A stretch of 33,525 nt of DNA. Source: Nemertoderma westbladi (Eukaryota > Xenacoelomorpha > Nemertodermatida > Nemertodermatidae). Position 1 is the first letter of the stretch. The number at the start of each line of letters is the position of its first letter. Shown one piece after another: positions 1-10,405 of the stretch. The position numbers and the translations under genes were made by a program. A model generated the notes under the pieces. It was not told the DNA's origin. It was given only the letters and a program-made list of their open reading frames with translations, and did no database searches. The stretch lies in the NCBI GenBank assembly GCA_032718475.1, contig JAUCBJ010001548.1:1-33525 (forward strand). Direction: 5' to 3'.

Positions 1-246
1 GCGCTAGAGAGTCGTCCCTCTAGCCTTCCAACTTCTTATATTATATCAAAAGGTTATATATATAATGATATCGTGTAATGAAACAATATAGGCCGTTAGG
101 TACCGGTAGGTATGTGACAGCAGTATATATATATGAACTCAATGTTGATCTAGTTGCTAGGAAACCCCCGCAGTTGCCACAGAGATCAACCAAGCAAAAA
201 CACGGGTTATCAGTGACCATTAGCCCCGAAGGGGCAGTCCGCTACA
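1..246 (-). repeat. 3' LTR of element 1 (window-truncated)
   Basis: It matches 4146-4391 base for base. On the minus strand the LTR begins TGTAGCGG and, judged from the other copy, ends CCCACA, so it has TGT/ACA termini. It contains two short inverted repeats: GCCCC-GAA-GGGGC (223-235) and CTAGAG/CTCTAG near its 3' end. The first 7 bases of the plus-strand end lie outside the window. Confidence 0.95.
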
Positions 247-258
247 CCACCCCCCCTA
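247..258 (-). promoter_or_regulatory. Polypurine tract of element 1
   Basis: On the minus strand AGGGGGGGTGG lies immediately before the TGTAGCGG start of the 3' LTR, the expected place for the plus-strand primer of reverse transcription. It overlaps the pol stop codon (TAG at 258-256). Confidence 0.85.
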
Positions 259-3200
259 GTGATAAACCCAAGGTGTTTTGGTTCCTGTAAAACGCGTGGA
301 CTGTTGTGAAACGCGTCCAGATCGAGTTGTTACGGCGGGTCGCGGTTGAACAGTTTGTTCCGGTGTACAGGGTGGGTTTTGGGTGGTGGTATCCACCAGG
401 GTGGGTGTGTCGTCCACGAAAGCTTGCTTCAGGCGGTCGACAGAGACGTTGGTCGAACGACCGTTGACAGACAGTGTGTAAAACTTGTCCGCCCGTGCCA
501 GAACGCGGAAGGGGCCGTCGTACTGACACTGCAGAGGGCCTTTGTGGGCGTCATGGCGGACAAAGACGTTGTCCGTTCGCAGCAGGTCAGACGGGACGTG
601 TGTGTGGCGGTGTTCCTGGCCATGGCTGGTCGTTGGTGTTGCGCGAAGGCGGCGCATCGAGTTCCTGAGGCCAGTGATAAACTCGCCGTGGTCGGGACGA
701 GTGTCGCTCGAGAGTTCGGAGGATGAGAAGAACTCTCCGGGGAGGCGAATCGTTGTCCCGTAGAGGAGTTCGGCTGATGTGCAGCCGAGGTCTTCTTTCG
801 GGGTAGTCCGTATCCCGAGGAGGACGATCGGGAGTTCATCCACCCAGTTCGGGCCGCGGAGGCGGGCTTTAAGGGACGCCTTAAGCTGCCGGTGGAATCG
901 TTCCACGATGCCGTTGGACTGTGGGTGGTAGGCTGTGGTGTGGTGGGCGTGGGAGCCGAGCAACTCGTTGAGGGAGGCCCACAGTTCGGACGTAAACTGG
1001 GATCCACGGTCCGACGAGATGTGTGCCGGGACGCCGTAGTGGGCCACCCAATGGGCGAGCAGTGCACGGGCGCAGGAGACAGTGGTGGAGTCAGCCATTG
1101 GGACGGCCGTGGGCCATCGGGTGAATCGGTCTACAATGGTAAACAAGTAACAGGCGCCTTGAGAAGGAGGAAGGGGACCCACGATGTCGACGTGGATCTT
1201 CTCAAAGCGTCTGTCTGGGGTTTCAAAACGTTCGAGTGGGGCGGAGACGTGGCGCTGAGTTTTAGCCCGCTGGCAACCGACGCACTCCTTGGCCCACTTC
1301 CCGACATCGCGGTGTAAACCGTGCCAGACGAAACGTTTGGCAATGAGGCGGCGGGATGAACGTATTGAGGGGTGGGAAAGGTCGTGGATGGCGTTGAAAA
1401 TCCGGCGACGCCATTGGTCCGGAATGATCGGACGTGGGCGGGAGGTGGACACGTCGCACAACACGGAAAATGTACCATTGTCTACTGGGATGTCTTGTAG
1501 GACGAGGTTGGTGATTGCGGTGCGATATGCCTGTACACCAGGGTCGTTGTACTGGGCCTGGGACAATGCGGCGTAGTCGATGTGTTGGTTGGGGAGTGTC
1601 GCGTTGAGTTCGATCGGGGGATCTGCATCTGCAAGTTCGACCCGGGAGAGGGCGTCGGCCACGAAGTTCGACTTGCCTTCAATGTGTCGGATGTCGGTTG
1701 TAAATTCCGACACGAACGCTAGGTGGCGCTGTTGACGTGGCGACCAGCGTTCTGAGGCGCTGCTGAAAGCGAAGGTTAGTGGTTTGTGGTCCGTGTAGGT
1801 GTGGAATCTACGTCCCTCGAGGAAGTACTGAAAGTGCCTGATCCCCAGATACATTGCGAGGAGTTCGCGATCGAACGCGCTGTATCGGGTTTCGGCGGGT
1901 CGCAGTTTCCGGGAGAAGAAAGCGACGGGGCGCCAGAGTCCGTCGAGGAACTGCTCGAGGACTCCGCCAACCGCCTTGTCGGAGGCGTCCACGGTGAGGC
2001 TGGTGGCGGCGGAGTGACTCGGATGGACGAGGAGAGTTGCGGAGGCCAACGCGGTCTTGGCGTTCTCAAACGCCGACTCCATGGCGGGTGTCCAGTTAAG
2101 GGACTTCGCGGTCGAAGCGAGTGCACTGTGGAGTGGATGGAGCAACTCCGCGGCCTGGGGGATGAAACGATGATAAAAATTTATCATCCCAACGAATTGT
2201 TGGAGGCCCTTCTTGTCGGCTGGGCGGGGAAACTCCGCGATGGCCTCGACCTTCTCTGGGATTGGCGTTGCACCGGAGGCGGAGATGTTGTGTCCCAGGA
2301 AGGTGAGTGAGGCGACACCGAAAACGCACTTTGATACGTTTATGATTAGTCCATGAGCAGTGAGGCGTTCGAACAACAATCGGAGGTGTCGGAGGTGCTC
2401 TTCGGGGCTGGAACTCGCGACAAGGATGTCGTCGAGGTAAATAAACGCAAAATCGAGCTCCCGGCAGACATTATCCATGAGTCTCTGGAAAGACTGAGCA
2501 GCGTTACGGGTTCCAAAAGGCATCCGGCGGAATTCGAATAAACCGAATGGAGTGATCACTGCGGTCTTTGGGATGTCCTCCTCGGCAACCGGGATTTGAT
2601 GGTATCCCCGGACCAGGTCTACCTTTGAATAGATTGTGGTGCCGGCGAGTTGGGAGGAGAAATCCTGGAGGTGTGGAATGGGGTATCTGTCGGGGATTGT
2701 CGCGTCGTTGAGTCGGCGGTAGTCTCCGCAGGGGCGCCAACCGCCGTTCGGTTTAGGGGCGAGATGGAGCGGGGATGCCCAGGTACTCGAGGAGCGGCGG
2801 ATGATCCCCATCTGCTCCATCTGCTCGAATTCGCGCCGAGCAATGGCGAGTTTCTCGGGGGAAAGTCGACGAGGCCGAGCGTAAACCGGCTGCCCTTTCG
2901 TGGGTATGTGATGTTCCACGCCGTGTTTGGTGCTCGGCTGCGAAAAACAGGGTTCTGTTAGAGTGGGGAACTCTGACAAGAGTTTGTTGTACATATTGTC
3001 GGTTTGGTCGATGGAATGGAGGCCAGGAGCGACAGTATCGGCAAGACGTGCCGGTGTACTGGTGAAGGTCTTCGCATCGATTATACGTTGCCCCTTTATA
3101 TCGATGAGCAGTCCGTTGTTGCGGAAAAAGTCGGCGCCGAGAATCGGTTGTGAAACGTCGGCGAGGGTAAACTTCCAGTTCATCCGGCCCAGATTCAAGT

Positions 3201-3432
3201 TTAGCGGGATTTCCCGAGTTCCGAAAGTCTTAATTGGGCTGCCGTTTGCTGCGACGAGGGAAACGGTTGGCGTGTTGAGGCGCCGTTCTCGTGGGGAGGC
3301 GGGGAAAACGCTGAGTTCGGCCCCGGAGTCGACAAGGAACCGTAGACCAGCGTTCCGGTCCCAGACATAGAGGAGGCGACTTGTACCGTCTCGACCAGCG
3401 GCACTCGCCGCCATTAGTGGCTGGTCGGGCCG
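256..3432 (-). CDS. pol: Element 1 pol polyprotein (protease, RT, RNase H, integrase)
   Basis: About 1058 codons entered by -1 frameshifting from gag; the frame is also open upstream, but the GTG at 3450 is not a convincing start. Residue numbers are counted from that GTG. Domains in order: aspartic protease with DSG at 41-43; reverse transcriptase with D278 and YLDD at 338-341; RNase H with D488, E529 and D554; integrase zinc domain H689, H693, C723, C726; integrase core D755, D814 and E850 (D,D35E spacing); a C-terminal GPF motif at 979-981. Order and length are normal for Ty3/Gypsy. There are no stops or frameshifts. The stop codon sits in the polypurine tract. Confidence 0.97.
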   Translation of the reverse strand, partial: RPDQPLMAASAAGRDGTSRLLYVWDRNAGLRFLVDSGAELSVFPASPRERRLNTPTVSLVAANGSPIKTFGTREIPLNLNLGRMNWKFTLADVSQPILGADFFRNNGLLIDIKGQRIIDAKTFTSTPARLADTVAPGLHSIDQTDNMYNKLLSEFPTLTEPCFSQPSTKHGVEHHIPTKGQPVYARPRRLSPEKLAIARREFEQMEQMGIIRRSSSTWASPLHLAPKPNGGWRPCGDYRRLNDATIPDRYPIPHLQDFSSQLAGTTIYSKVDLVRGYHQIPVAEEDIPKTAVITPFGLFEFRRMPFGTRNAAQSFQRLMDNVCRELDFAFIYLDDILVASSSPEEHLRHLRLLFERLTAHGLIINVSKCVFGVASLTFLGHNISASGATPIPEKVEAIAEFPRPADKKGLQQFVGMINFYHRFIPQAAELLHPLHSALASTAKSLNWTPAMESAFENAKTALASATLLVHPSHSAATSLTVDASDKAVGGVLEQFLDGLWRPVAFFSRKLRPAETRYSAFDRELLAMYLGIRHFQYFLEGRRFHTYTDHKPLTFAFSSASERWSPRQQRHLAFVSEFTTDIRHIEGKSNFVADALSRVELADADPPIELNATLPNQHIDYAALSQAQYNDPGVQAYRTAITNLVLQDIPVDNGTFSVLCDVSTSRPRPIIPDQWRRRIFNAIHDLSHPSIRSSRRLIAKRFVWHGLHRDVGKWAKECVGCQRAKTQRHVSAPLERFETPDRRFEKIHVDIVGPLPPSQGACYLFTIVDRFTRWPTAVPMADSTTVSCARALLAHWVAHYGVPAHISSDRGSQFTSELWASLNELLGSHAHHTTAYHPQSNGIVERFHRQLKASLKARLRGPNWVDELPIVLLGIRTTPKEDLGCTSAELLYGTTIRLPGEFFSSSELSSDTRPDHGEFITGLRNSMRRLRATPTTSHGQEHRHTHVPSDLLRTDNVFVRHDAHKGPLQCQYDGPFRVLARADKFYTLSVNGRSTNVSVDRLKQAFVDDTPTLVDTTTQNPPCTPEQTVQPRPAVTTRSGRVSQQSTRFTGTKTPWVYH

Positions 3433-3438
3433 TTTCCC
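3392..3438 (-). promoter_or_regulatory. Gag-pol -1 ribosomal frameshift signal, element 1
   Basis: On the minus strand the heptamer G GGA AAC (3438-3432) is in gag phase. A -1 slip reads GGG AAA and continues in the pol frame, five codons before the gag stop. After a 4-base spacer comes an 8-bp perfect stem, CGACCAGC with GCTGGTCG (plus 3392-3399 and 3420-3427). It continues, past a 2-base bulge, into a 4-bp stem (3402-3405 with 3416-3419) closing a 10-base loop. Slippery heptamer plus a near stem is the standard retroviral layout; GGGAAAC is a known retroviral slip site. Confidence 0.9.
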
Positions 3439-4076
3439 GAGAAGGAACACGGGGCCTTACAGTTCTTCGCTTTGGCACCGTACTTGGCGTGGTACCAGCA
3501 TAACGTCGAGGAAGTCGAGGACCGTGCTGGCGTATCGCGTCCCCCGTCGCTGCGGTGGGGGCGACTGACTCCGAAAGCGGGAGGTTGTTGGGCCTTGGTC
3601 TCGACAACGGCGTCGGCGGCTTCCGCGAGTTCGCGAACGTCAGCAATTTTTAAGGCGGAAACCATTAGCCGGACATCGTCTGGAAGTTGCTGAAGAAACA
3701 GTTGGCGGAACAGTTGATCCACGGGGTTGTTGCCGTTTAATGCCAGCATGTAGTCCAGCAATTCTGTAGGTCGTTTGTCGCCGAGTCCAGGAAGGTTTAA
3801 TAGTTTAGAGGCCTTCTGCTCCGGTGTCAGGCCGTAACACCGCAGGAGAGCCGCCTTCAGGAAATCATATTTCCCGGTGGTTGGGGGGTTCGAGATCGTC
3901 GCTACCATCCGACTGGCCACGGTTTGTTCCAGCGCGGCGACGACGTAGAAATACCGCGTTTCGTCAGTGGTGATGGCGCGGGTAGCGAATTGGGCCTCGG
4001 CCTGGAGGAACCACACGTGCGGTTCGAGGGGCCAAAACGTTGGTAGTTTTAGTGATACCGCGTTTTGTTCTGCCAT
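3414..4076 (-). CDS. gag: Element 1 Gag
   Basis: A 220-residue capsid/nucleocapsid precursor starting at ATG 4076. The N-terminal part ([20 protein letters not shown]) is the usual start of CsRn1-type Gag. The middle is a helical capsid region, and near the C-terminus there is a zinc knuckle [14 protein letters not shown]...C, of the CHCC form rather than the retroviral CCHC. The last codons overlap pol in the -1 frame. The gene follows the primer-binding site and is the first gene of the element. Confidence 0.95.
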   Translation of the reverse strand: MAEQNAVSLKLPTFWPLEPHVWFLQAEAQFATRAITTDETRYFYVVAALEQTVASRMVATISNPPTTGKYDFLKAALLRCYGLTPEQKASKLLNLPGLGDKRPTELLDYMLALNGNNPVDQLFRQLFLQQLPDDVRLMVSALKIADVRELAEAADAVVETKAQQPPAFGVSRPHRSDGGRDTPARSSTSSTLCWYHAKYGAKAKNCKAPCSFSGNGPTSH

Positions 4077-4120
4077 CGTGATCGTGACGTTGGTTGTTCC
4101 GGTTATCGGGTGGTAGCAAA

Positions 4121-4137
4121 TCTCGTCCGGGTCACCA
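4121..4137 (-). promoter_or_regulatory. Primer-binding site of element 1
   Basis: The minus strand reads TGGTGACCCGGACGAGA one base after the 5' LTR. TGG complements a tRNA CCA tail. GTGACCC resembles primer sites attributed to tRNA-Trp in the CsRn1 clade; the exact tRNA is inferred. Confidence 0.85.
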
Positions 4138-4138
4138 A

Positions 4139-4391
4139 TGTGGGAGCGCTAGAGAGTCGTCCCTCTAGCCTTCCAACTTCTTATATTATATCAAAAGGTT
4201 ATATATATAATGATATCGTGTAATGAAACAATATAGGCCGTTAGGTACCGGTAGGTATGTGACAGCAGTATATATATATGAACTCAATGTTGATCTAGTT
4301 GCTAGGAAACCCCCGCAGTTGCCACAGAGATCAACCAAGCAAAAACACGGGTTATCAGTGACCATTAGCCCCGAAGGGGCAGTCCGCTACA
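4139..4391 (-). repeat. 5' LTR of element 1
   Basis: A complete 253-bp LTR, TGTAGCGG...CCCACA on the minus strand, identical to the copy at 1-246. The plus-strand flank right of it (from 4392) is host sequence. The matching duplication on the other side lies outside the window. Confidence 0.95.
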
Positions 4392-5094
4392 CCATCAATC
4401 GGTGCTGAATTAGTATCACATAGAACTTGGATTTAGGGTAGTAGATACTGTTTGTAATTTATTTCGCCAATTAATTTGGTAGCGGTTGGTTTGTATTATT
4501 TTATTATTGTAATTATTAAGTACACCTTGTACGGAGTTAGAGCACACAAGGTCATTGAACCTTAGCGTAGCATACAGTTTTAGAACCGACCAAATAGGCA
4601 ATGTACGCAAATGTTTGAATATATTAATTTTGGTAAACATTGATTGCTCTTTGTATAGCCAACTCTGAACGAAAGATTTTGGAAAGATATATAAAGTTAC
4701 CCAAAACCCGTTTCATATATCTAATTAATTAAAATTTGATTCGAAATTATCCCGATTCCCAAATTAGGGATCCCGGGAGTGGAAATCCCGAAATGTCTGA
4801 TCCCGTTACACTAACTACACACTACAAACATAATACATTTCATCAAATTTCCACGAGCTGTTAATGAGATATTGACGATCGAAATTTGATCCTGGCAGAG
4901 AGAGGGACAATGTCAATTTGTCCATTCTAAACTGTAAGGTTCATTCACTTCGTGGCTCGCCCCTTAGTTATTGATTATGTTATTGTTTTGTTGAATATGT
5001 TATGCTGCTATGCAGGATGTTACACAATCGTGATTTTGGTTGAAACATTAATTTTATGCCGTAGAGTGATTTTTTTCAATTTTAAACTTTATAT
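4392..5094. other. Non-coding spacer with a hAT-like terminal fragment
   Basis: AT-rich, with no convincing gene. Around 4743-4797 there are several TCCCG/CGGGA words ending in GAAATGTCTGATCCC. The same end recurs at 13020-13035, and in similar form at 7968-7985, so it looks like the end of a dispersed TIR element. From about 4790 the sequence is the start of the duplicated unit shared with 13020 onward. Confidence 0.5.
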
Positions 5095-5098
5095 TTAA

Positions 5099-5810
5099 GG
5101 GGGGGGGGTACACCATTTTGGTCAAAAATATGTCGAAATTTTTTTTATGGTCTATTATAATGCACCATTGAATGGTGTTTCCATATCTGAAAACCGCTAT
5201 TTAATAGCTCTTTTAGTTTTTAAGTTATAACAATTTCCATTTAGGGATTCCTATTGAAATTACTATTACTATGTATAATGAAAGGTCGATTATCTCAAAA
5301 TATTTTTTTTATGAAATTGTCAACTTCAAAACCCTACTACTTCTACAATTTTTGAGCAATTAGTCTGAAACTTTCTGTGAGTGTCTACATAGCGACCCTG
5401 CATAAAAGTATCAGACAACTTTTCGAAATTATTTGTTAATAAAATTTAATACTATTTATAACAAACCTAAAAATTAGGCATAAATTTACAGCGCCACCTA
5501 GCGGTGCAGAATTATTTTCACAAAATTTCGCCTGATAGTTATGTTGCCCCATCTTTGATCTATCATATAAAAAAACTTTCATGTGATTAGATACAAAACT
5601 GTAAAAGCCTTAGGGTTTTAAGCGAAACCAAGTTTTTTTTGTTGTTAACTAATATTAACTAATATTAAATAGCGAAAAATAAAAATTTTCTAACCTGTCA
5701 TGTAGAATAGCATCTTAGGCACCAATATTCCAAATTATAGCCAAAACCAAACAATTTTGAAACGCTGAGAGTGATAAATCGAAGAGTTGTCCGAAAATGG
5801 TGTACCCCCC
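5099..5810. mobile_element. Non-autonomous TIR element with TTAA duplication (Kolobok- or piggyBac-like)
   Basis: 712 bp, AT-rich and without coding capacity. It begins with a G run followed by TACACCATTTT and ends AAAATGGTGTACCCCCC, giving a TIR of about 17 bp. TTAA flanks both sides (5095-5098, 5811-5814). The paralogous stretch at about 13315-13325 has a single TTAA and no insert, so the empty site is visible. Piggybac and Kolobok both duplicate TTAA; the 5'-GGG ends favour Kolobok (inference). Confidence 0.85.
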
Positions 5811-6149
5811 TTAATTTGGTTTATTCTAATAAAGTAATTTAATAACCTATTCGTTGTACAGCGGATGTGGACGTTAAATATTATAGAAGAAGATTAAAAA
5901 ATATTGTCTTGTTCCTTTTCATTGTTTAAATTAATTGACGGTGAAGTAAAATGCATCACGGTTTATTTCGGTATTATTATTTTGATTTAGACAGGATATA
6001 TGTTGGCCTAACTAATTAAATAATTATTAGGAACAGATTTTCATTGTTTGTTAACTTTGTTTACTATCATGTTGCAAATTTTTTTATAAAATAAATGCTT
6101 AACATGTGCAAATTACAGTATTAGTATGGGTTAGTGCTGGCTGATAAAA

Positions 6150-6715
6150 AGGTAACTGACACTCAGATTTGTAATTGAGTACCTGAATTCGTTACTGGAT
6201 ATTTTGATATTCTCATGGCATTTGTTAACTGGGTTCTTGGGTTTGTTTCTGGCAACTTAGATTTGTAACTGGGCAGCTGAATTTATTACCTGGAACTCAG
6301 ATCTAAAAGTGGGTGCTCTGATCTGTAACCAGTAACTACAAATCATAACCAGAGACATAAATTCGTAACTGGGTGCTCATCTTTGTAACCAAACACTGAT
6401 TTTACGTGGGAACACAGATTTGTAACCAGGTACCGAGATTCGTAACTGGGAACTCCAATTCGTAACCAGGTTCTCAGATTAATAAATGATAACTCAGATT
6501 CGAAACCAGAAAGTCAGATTCACAACCATAAACTAAGATTTGTAACAAGGTACTCCAATTTACAACTATGATCATTATCATAATTGTGAGAACAGATTCG
6601 TACCAAGGTGCTTCGATTTGTAACCGAGAACACTAAATTGTTACAGGAATCTCAGATTTGTAACCAAAAACACAGATTTATAACCAGAAACTCAGATTTG
6701 TAACTTGGTAACCGC
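6150..6715. repeat. 20-bp minisatellite array, copy 1
   Basis: Degenerate head-to-tail units of about 20 bases with the pattern ACTCAGATTTGTAACCAGGT; the clearest run of exact 20-base steps is about 6420-6560. It lies downstream of zinc-finger gene A (minus strand) and is duplicated at 13470-13995. No coding potential. Confidence 0.85.
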
Positions 6716-6936
6716 AACCAATTGACAGTTTTTATGAAATACAATATCGGCTCCTTATCGGGCCGCTAAGCCAGTCCCTAGACAACCTTTATTAATCATT
6801 ATAACAAAAGGCGCACGTAGCAGTTCAATCTAAAACTAACGTCATATATAGTTTACTAGTTTAAACCGCAACCAGGGAGCAATAGTGTCTACCAATATAC
6901 ATGAAAGTTGAGAAACGTTCCTGACAAACATTACAG
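6716..6936. other. 3' flank of zinc-finger gene A
   Basis: The sequence directly downstream of the gene A stop codon, shared with 13996-14228. I see no gene in it; it probably holds the 3' UTR of gene A. Confidence 0.4.
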
Positions 6937-9017
6937 TTACCGAGTCTCCCCACTGCGGATACATTTGTGGCGCTTTGCATGATGTCGTTGGGAGAAACAT
7001 TTTCCGCATGTATCGCAGCTAAACGGTCGTTCCCCTGTATGTGATCTCTTGTGGCGCGTTAGATTGCTGCTCTCCGTAAATTCCTTCCCACACGTCTCGC
7101 ACACGTACGGTCGATCTTTCGTGTGAATTCTTTTGTGGGACGTTAAAATGCCGCTCTCCGTAAATCCTTTCCCACACGTGTCGCACATATACGGACGCTC
7201 TCCGGAATGCGTCCTCTTGTGATTGGTTAGGTTGCCTAGGTGAGAGAATCGTTTTTTGCAGATACCGCATTGGTAAGGACGCTCGCCGGTGTGGGTCCGT
7301 TGGTGTATAATTAGGTGGCTGTTCGATGGGAACGTCTTACCACAAGTATCACAGCTGAAGGGCTTCTGATTGGAGCGGCTTCCTTTCACAATATCTTGGG
7401 GTTGAATCCCAGACGGACCAGGTTGGTCGAAGGGATTATTCATACTTCGGAGTGTTACGTCATCCTCGGAAGTGAACATGTCTGAATCATCAGGGGATGA
7501 TTGTGATTGGCCGCCTGGATAATGTAATGGGGTGGATTAATAATGGAGAATATTTATTAATGTAGTTTTAAATTAATATAATTTCTAGACTCATAACTAT
7601 TATAACTGGATCACGATAACAAGAAACAGGGATCCCGGTGAAAAAATGCAATCCCAGTCCAGATCCCGACTTTTTTGGAACGGGATCCCGATGTATAAAT
7701 AGTGAAGTAAATTTGTTGAATATCTGATAAATAGTTCCAGCAGAACGGATTATACCGAATTTTTATGTCAGTAAACCATCCAGTACTTTATTGCAAAATA
7801 ATTGTCTTTATCTTACTAATATTTCAGAAGTGTAAGATAAAGTGAGTGTTACCCTACACCTACCACATATACTAATAACTTTAAGGAGATTCATCAAAAA
7901 TTCTGAAATTGCAATCCCGATTCAAAAAAACGGGATCCTGAGAGTAATATTTCCGGTCCCGGAAATTCCGAAAAGTCTGATCCCATTTAAACACTAGTTT
8001 GCAAGGAATACGGACTATAAACTATGTTTGCTATCCAAAACATATTAACTCACCGATACCGGAAACTGTTGTTGATTTAGGTCTTAACGGAAGGTTGTAG
8101 GTGTTGGAAAGGCGTAAATCGAAGTCGCCTAGAGAATGAAAAGTGAGGCTTGGTGTGAAGCTAGTGGGTGGGGAGAGACCCTGGGTGGTGTGGGGGGCCG
8201 ATGAGCTAGTCCCTGTTAGGATATCGTTACGGATTCCATATGCTAAATCTACAGGGGAGAACAAATCGCCCAAGCCATCGCCAACCTCATTTAGATCGGG
8301 TTTATATTCATGTTCATCTTCCGTCTTAATGCGTAGGATTACCGGAACATCTGACTGGTCTGCTGATAGAGGTTGTGTAGAATAATGGTTTGAGTTGGTT
8401 GTGGTTACTGCAGGGGTATAGAAGGATAAGTTGCTATAAGATAATAACGTAGAACTGGCTGTAGGCCTATTATTACTCGATTCAGATTCAAAGAGGTTTG
8501 GATTGGTGTCTATCCGACTCAGTTTGGGATCTATTTGTCTTTGTTCTCCCGGGAGGTCTGTCTGGTTGTGTTGTTGTAACCTCACCACAGGCTGCATAGA
8601 GGAGGGTTCGGTAGGTTGGTTGCGTTGATTCGAGTATAGAGATTGCGGATGCTTTCCTGTCACAGGATTGTCATTGTTGTGGTACATGGCCGATGTCCTC
8701 AATGGACACTGCGGCATACTGGTCTTGCGGTACCCGGCAGTCGGGACAGTGGTCGGCGATTGGGCCGGACAGATGGGGGCTAGAGTAGAGGTGGTGGCGG
8801 CGTTGTTAGACCCAGAGGAGAGTGAACGCTGCAGCCACTCGGTAATATGAGCAGCTGTACAATTCTTAGCAACATAAGAGTCCAGAAAAATCGAGTTAGC
8901 GTCCAGGTAATCTTCCAGAAACGTCCGTACAAATGAACCATTTTCTGAACAGATGTTCGCGAACATCGATTTGGTAATTACCAATGCGTTGCCTGACTCA
9001 GAAGTAAACCATTCCAT
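6937..9017 (-). CDS. C2H2 zinc-finger protein A (two exons, 513 aa)
   Basis: Exon 1 is 9017-8054 and exon 2 is 7514-6937. The donor is ATCG|GTGAGT, the acceptor ATCCAG|GC, phase 1; the join is in frame and totals 514 codons. The N-terminal 70 residues, a compact block around ITKSMFANICSENG, are conserved with gene B but match no domain I recognise. A Ser/Thr/Asn/Pro-rich linker follows, holding RIKTEDE, a SUMO-type site (psi-K-x-E). Exon 2 encodes four standard C2H2 fingers with TGERP-type linkers from about residue 374, plus a fifth lacking a normal second His (RHKC ending). A nuclear DNA-binding regulator is inferred. It has one finger fewer than B. Confidence 0.85.
7618..7990. mobile_element. 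hAT-like TIR fragment in the gene A intron
   Basis: The 539-bp intron (7515-8053) contains a stretch opening CAGGGATCCCGG and closing GTCTGATCCC, with TCCCG/CGGGA words near both ends. The similar terminus at 4788-4797 and 13026-13035 suggests a dispersed TIR family. I could not find a clean target duplication, so the family and borders are tentative. Confidence 0.4.
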
Positions 9018-9896
9018 TGTCTGATTGCTGTCACTTCACTTCAAAGTTCAAGTCGTCCCAGTTCGAGAAGCAATATGAACAATAATGTTTTAATATAGCA
9101 ATACTGCAATAGGAGCAGGCCAGGCCTAATGAGCTAATATTGTAATCAGGTAATAGTTTATACCGGTTATCAGTTATATTAATTCTACAATAATTCAGTA
9201 ATTACTGAATTATGGATCTATTTCTGTATTTCGCTTTGGTTGATTGGGTCAGTGGGTTGTTGCCAGTCCCTTAGTTCTGCAGTTTTCAGTTTTGGCCTGT
9301 TGGGTTTCAGTAATTTCGCGTTATACAGTCTGACAGCCTGACTGCAATACTTCCAAAACTTGCGCCAGATAGTGCCATTAAACCGCGCCAGTAGTGGCGC
9401 GTCCAAAATCGCCATTTTCAAGCCATTCGTTAATATAATTTAATGTCCCGGCCGGATACCCGGGTTCTTTCCTTAAAACATCTGATATTTAATTAAAACA
9501 GCGGATTTGTTTGGGGTGCATGTAAAGAGCGGACTGCGGACTACGGACTGCGGATTGTCAATTAAAAGCCCAAATATGCGCGGTCAATTTGAATTATAGC
9601 ATTATAATGTAAGAATCCGCTCTTTGTTGTCTGGACCATGGAATACTAAATTAAGACGGAACCACATATCTGTTATTGTGTCGTTTGCATAGAGGGGTTA
9701 CGGATATACCGGTACCAGTTAGTTTCTGCTGTAATGCGTGTACCTACCGCTGTAGCTGTATCTTACTTTATTTTATATTAATAGGCCTATAATTAATTAT
9801 TATTATTTTTATTAAAAATTATTATTAATTATAATTAATAAAGGTGGACTTGGTCGTTTGCACGAGAAGGTATCAACATGAAGGTATCAAATCAAG
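9018..9896. other. Spacer upstream of gene A
   Basis: The first ~120 bases are shared with gene B's upstream region and would hold the gene A promoter. After that I see only AT-rich sequence, a short GCGGACT repeat (about 9527-9556) and an open frame at 9218-9421 (minus) with no recognisable content. Confidence 0.4.
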
Positions 9897-10405
9897 TATA
9901 ATTGCGGTTCTTGTGACAATTAATTTAGTGACAAAGGATATCTAAAGAAAAACATAGTAATCAGTTCATAGAGGTATCTAGTATAAATGCGGTTCCTGTG
10001 ACAAACAATTTAGTCAAAAAGGAAATCTAAAGGTACACATGGAATAAGTACATAAAGTTATCAAGTATAATTGCGGTTCTTGTGACAAACAATTTAGTGA
10101 CAAAGGAAAGCTAAGGACCCACATGGAATCAGTACAAAAAGGTATCAAATCAAGTATAATTGCGGTTCTTGTGACAATTAATTTAGTTACAAAGGATATC
10201 TAAAGAAACACATGGAATCAGTACATAGAGGTATCAAGTATAATTGCGGTTCTTGTGACAAACAATTTAGTGACAAAGGATATCTAAAGAAACACATGGA
10301 ATCAGTACATAAAGGTATAAAATCAATTATAATTGCGGTTCTTGTGACAAACAATTTAGTGACAAAGGGAAATGAAAACACATATACACTCAGTTCACAA
10401 AGATA
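9897..10405 (+). pseudogene. Decayed C2H2 zinc-finger tandem array
   Basis: Six units start at 9897, 9982, 10066, 10155, 10239 and 10328, spaced 84, 85 or 89 bases. Each translates to a finger of the form YNCGSCDKQFSDKGYLKKH followed by MESVH, i.e. C-x2-C-x12-H-x4-H. Only units 3 and 5 are open throughout; units 1 and 4 carry CAA-to-TAA stops at the same codon, unit 2 a GAATAA stop, and unit 6 is broken mid-finger. The 89-base spacings come from a 5-base insertion (ATCAA) in the linker that shifts the frame. It differs in sequence from the fingers of genes A and B. A dead array, or a satellite derived from one. Confidence 0.8.

Larger units (their letters stand above)
1..4391 (-). mobile_element. 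Element 1: CsRn1-type Ty3/Gypsy LTR retrotransposon, nearly complete
   Basis: An autonomous LTR retrotransposon read right to left: 5' LTR (4139-4391), primer-binding site, gag, pol, polypurine tract, 3' LTR (1-246). The window starts about 7 bases inside the 3' LTR, so the outer flank and its target duplication are not visible. Seen: both LTRs are identical over the 246 shared bases, gag and pol are unbroken, and all catalytic residues are present. The CHCC gag knuckle together with a TGGTGACCC primer site is characteristic of the CsRn1 clade (known for the family). I infer a very recent insertion and a possibly active copy. Confidence 0.95.
4790..9140. repeat. Tandem segmental duplication, copy 1 (carries gene A)
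   Basis: The stretch from GAAATGTCTGATCCC through the 20-bp minisatellite, both exons of gene A and about 120 bases upstream of its ATG aligns in the same order and orientation with 13018-17100. Differences: copy 1 has a 712-bp TIR insertion (5099-5810), about 185 extra bases after 5895, and a shorter intron. The copies are clearly diverged, so the duplication is not recent. Confidence 0.85.

Noticed and set aside
78-290. 70-residue plus-strand ORF in the LTR, repeated at 4223
   Set aside because: Present twice only because the LTR is duplicated; no domain and opposite to the element.
256-4076. Many plus-strand and shifted-frame ORFs across the gag-pol region
   Set aside because: They mirror conserved minus-strand polyprotein sequence; none has its own family motifs.
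4416-4640. 74-residue minus ORF beside element 1
   Set aside because: Weak resemblance to reverse-transcriptase C-terminal sequence, but too short and without any key motif to call.
9218-9421. 67-residue minus ORF upstream of gene A
   Set aside because: No homology or motif recognised and not present in the paralogous upstream region.
10187-10381. Minus-strand repetitive ORF over the zinc-finger relic
   Set aside because: Antisense shadow of the zinc-finger repeats, which make sense only on the plus strand.
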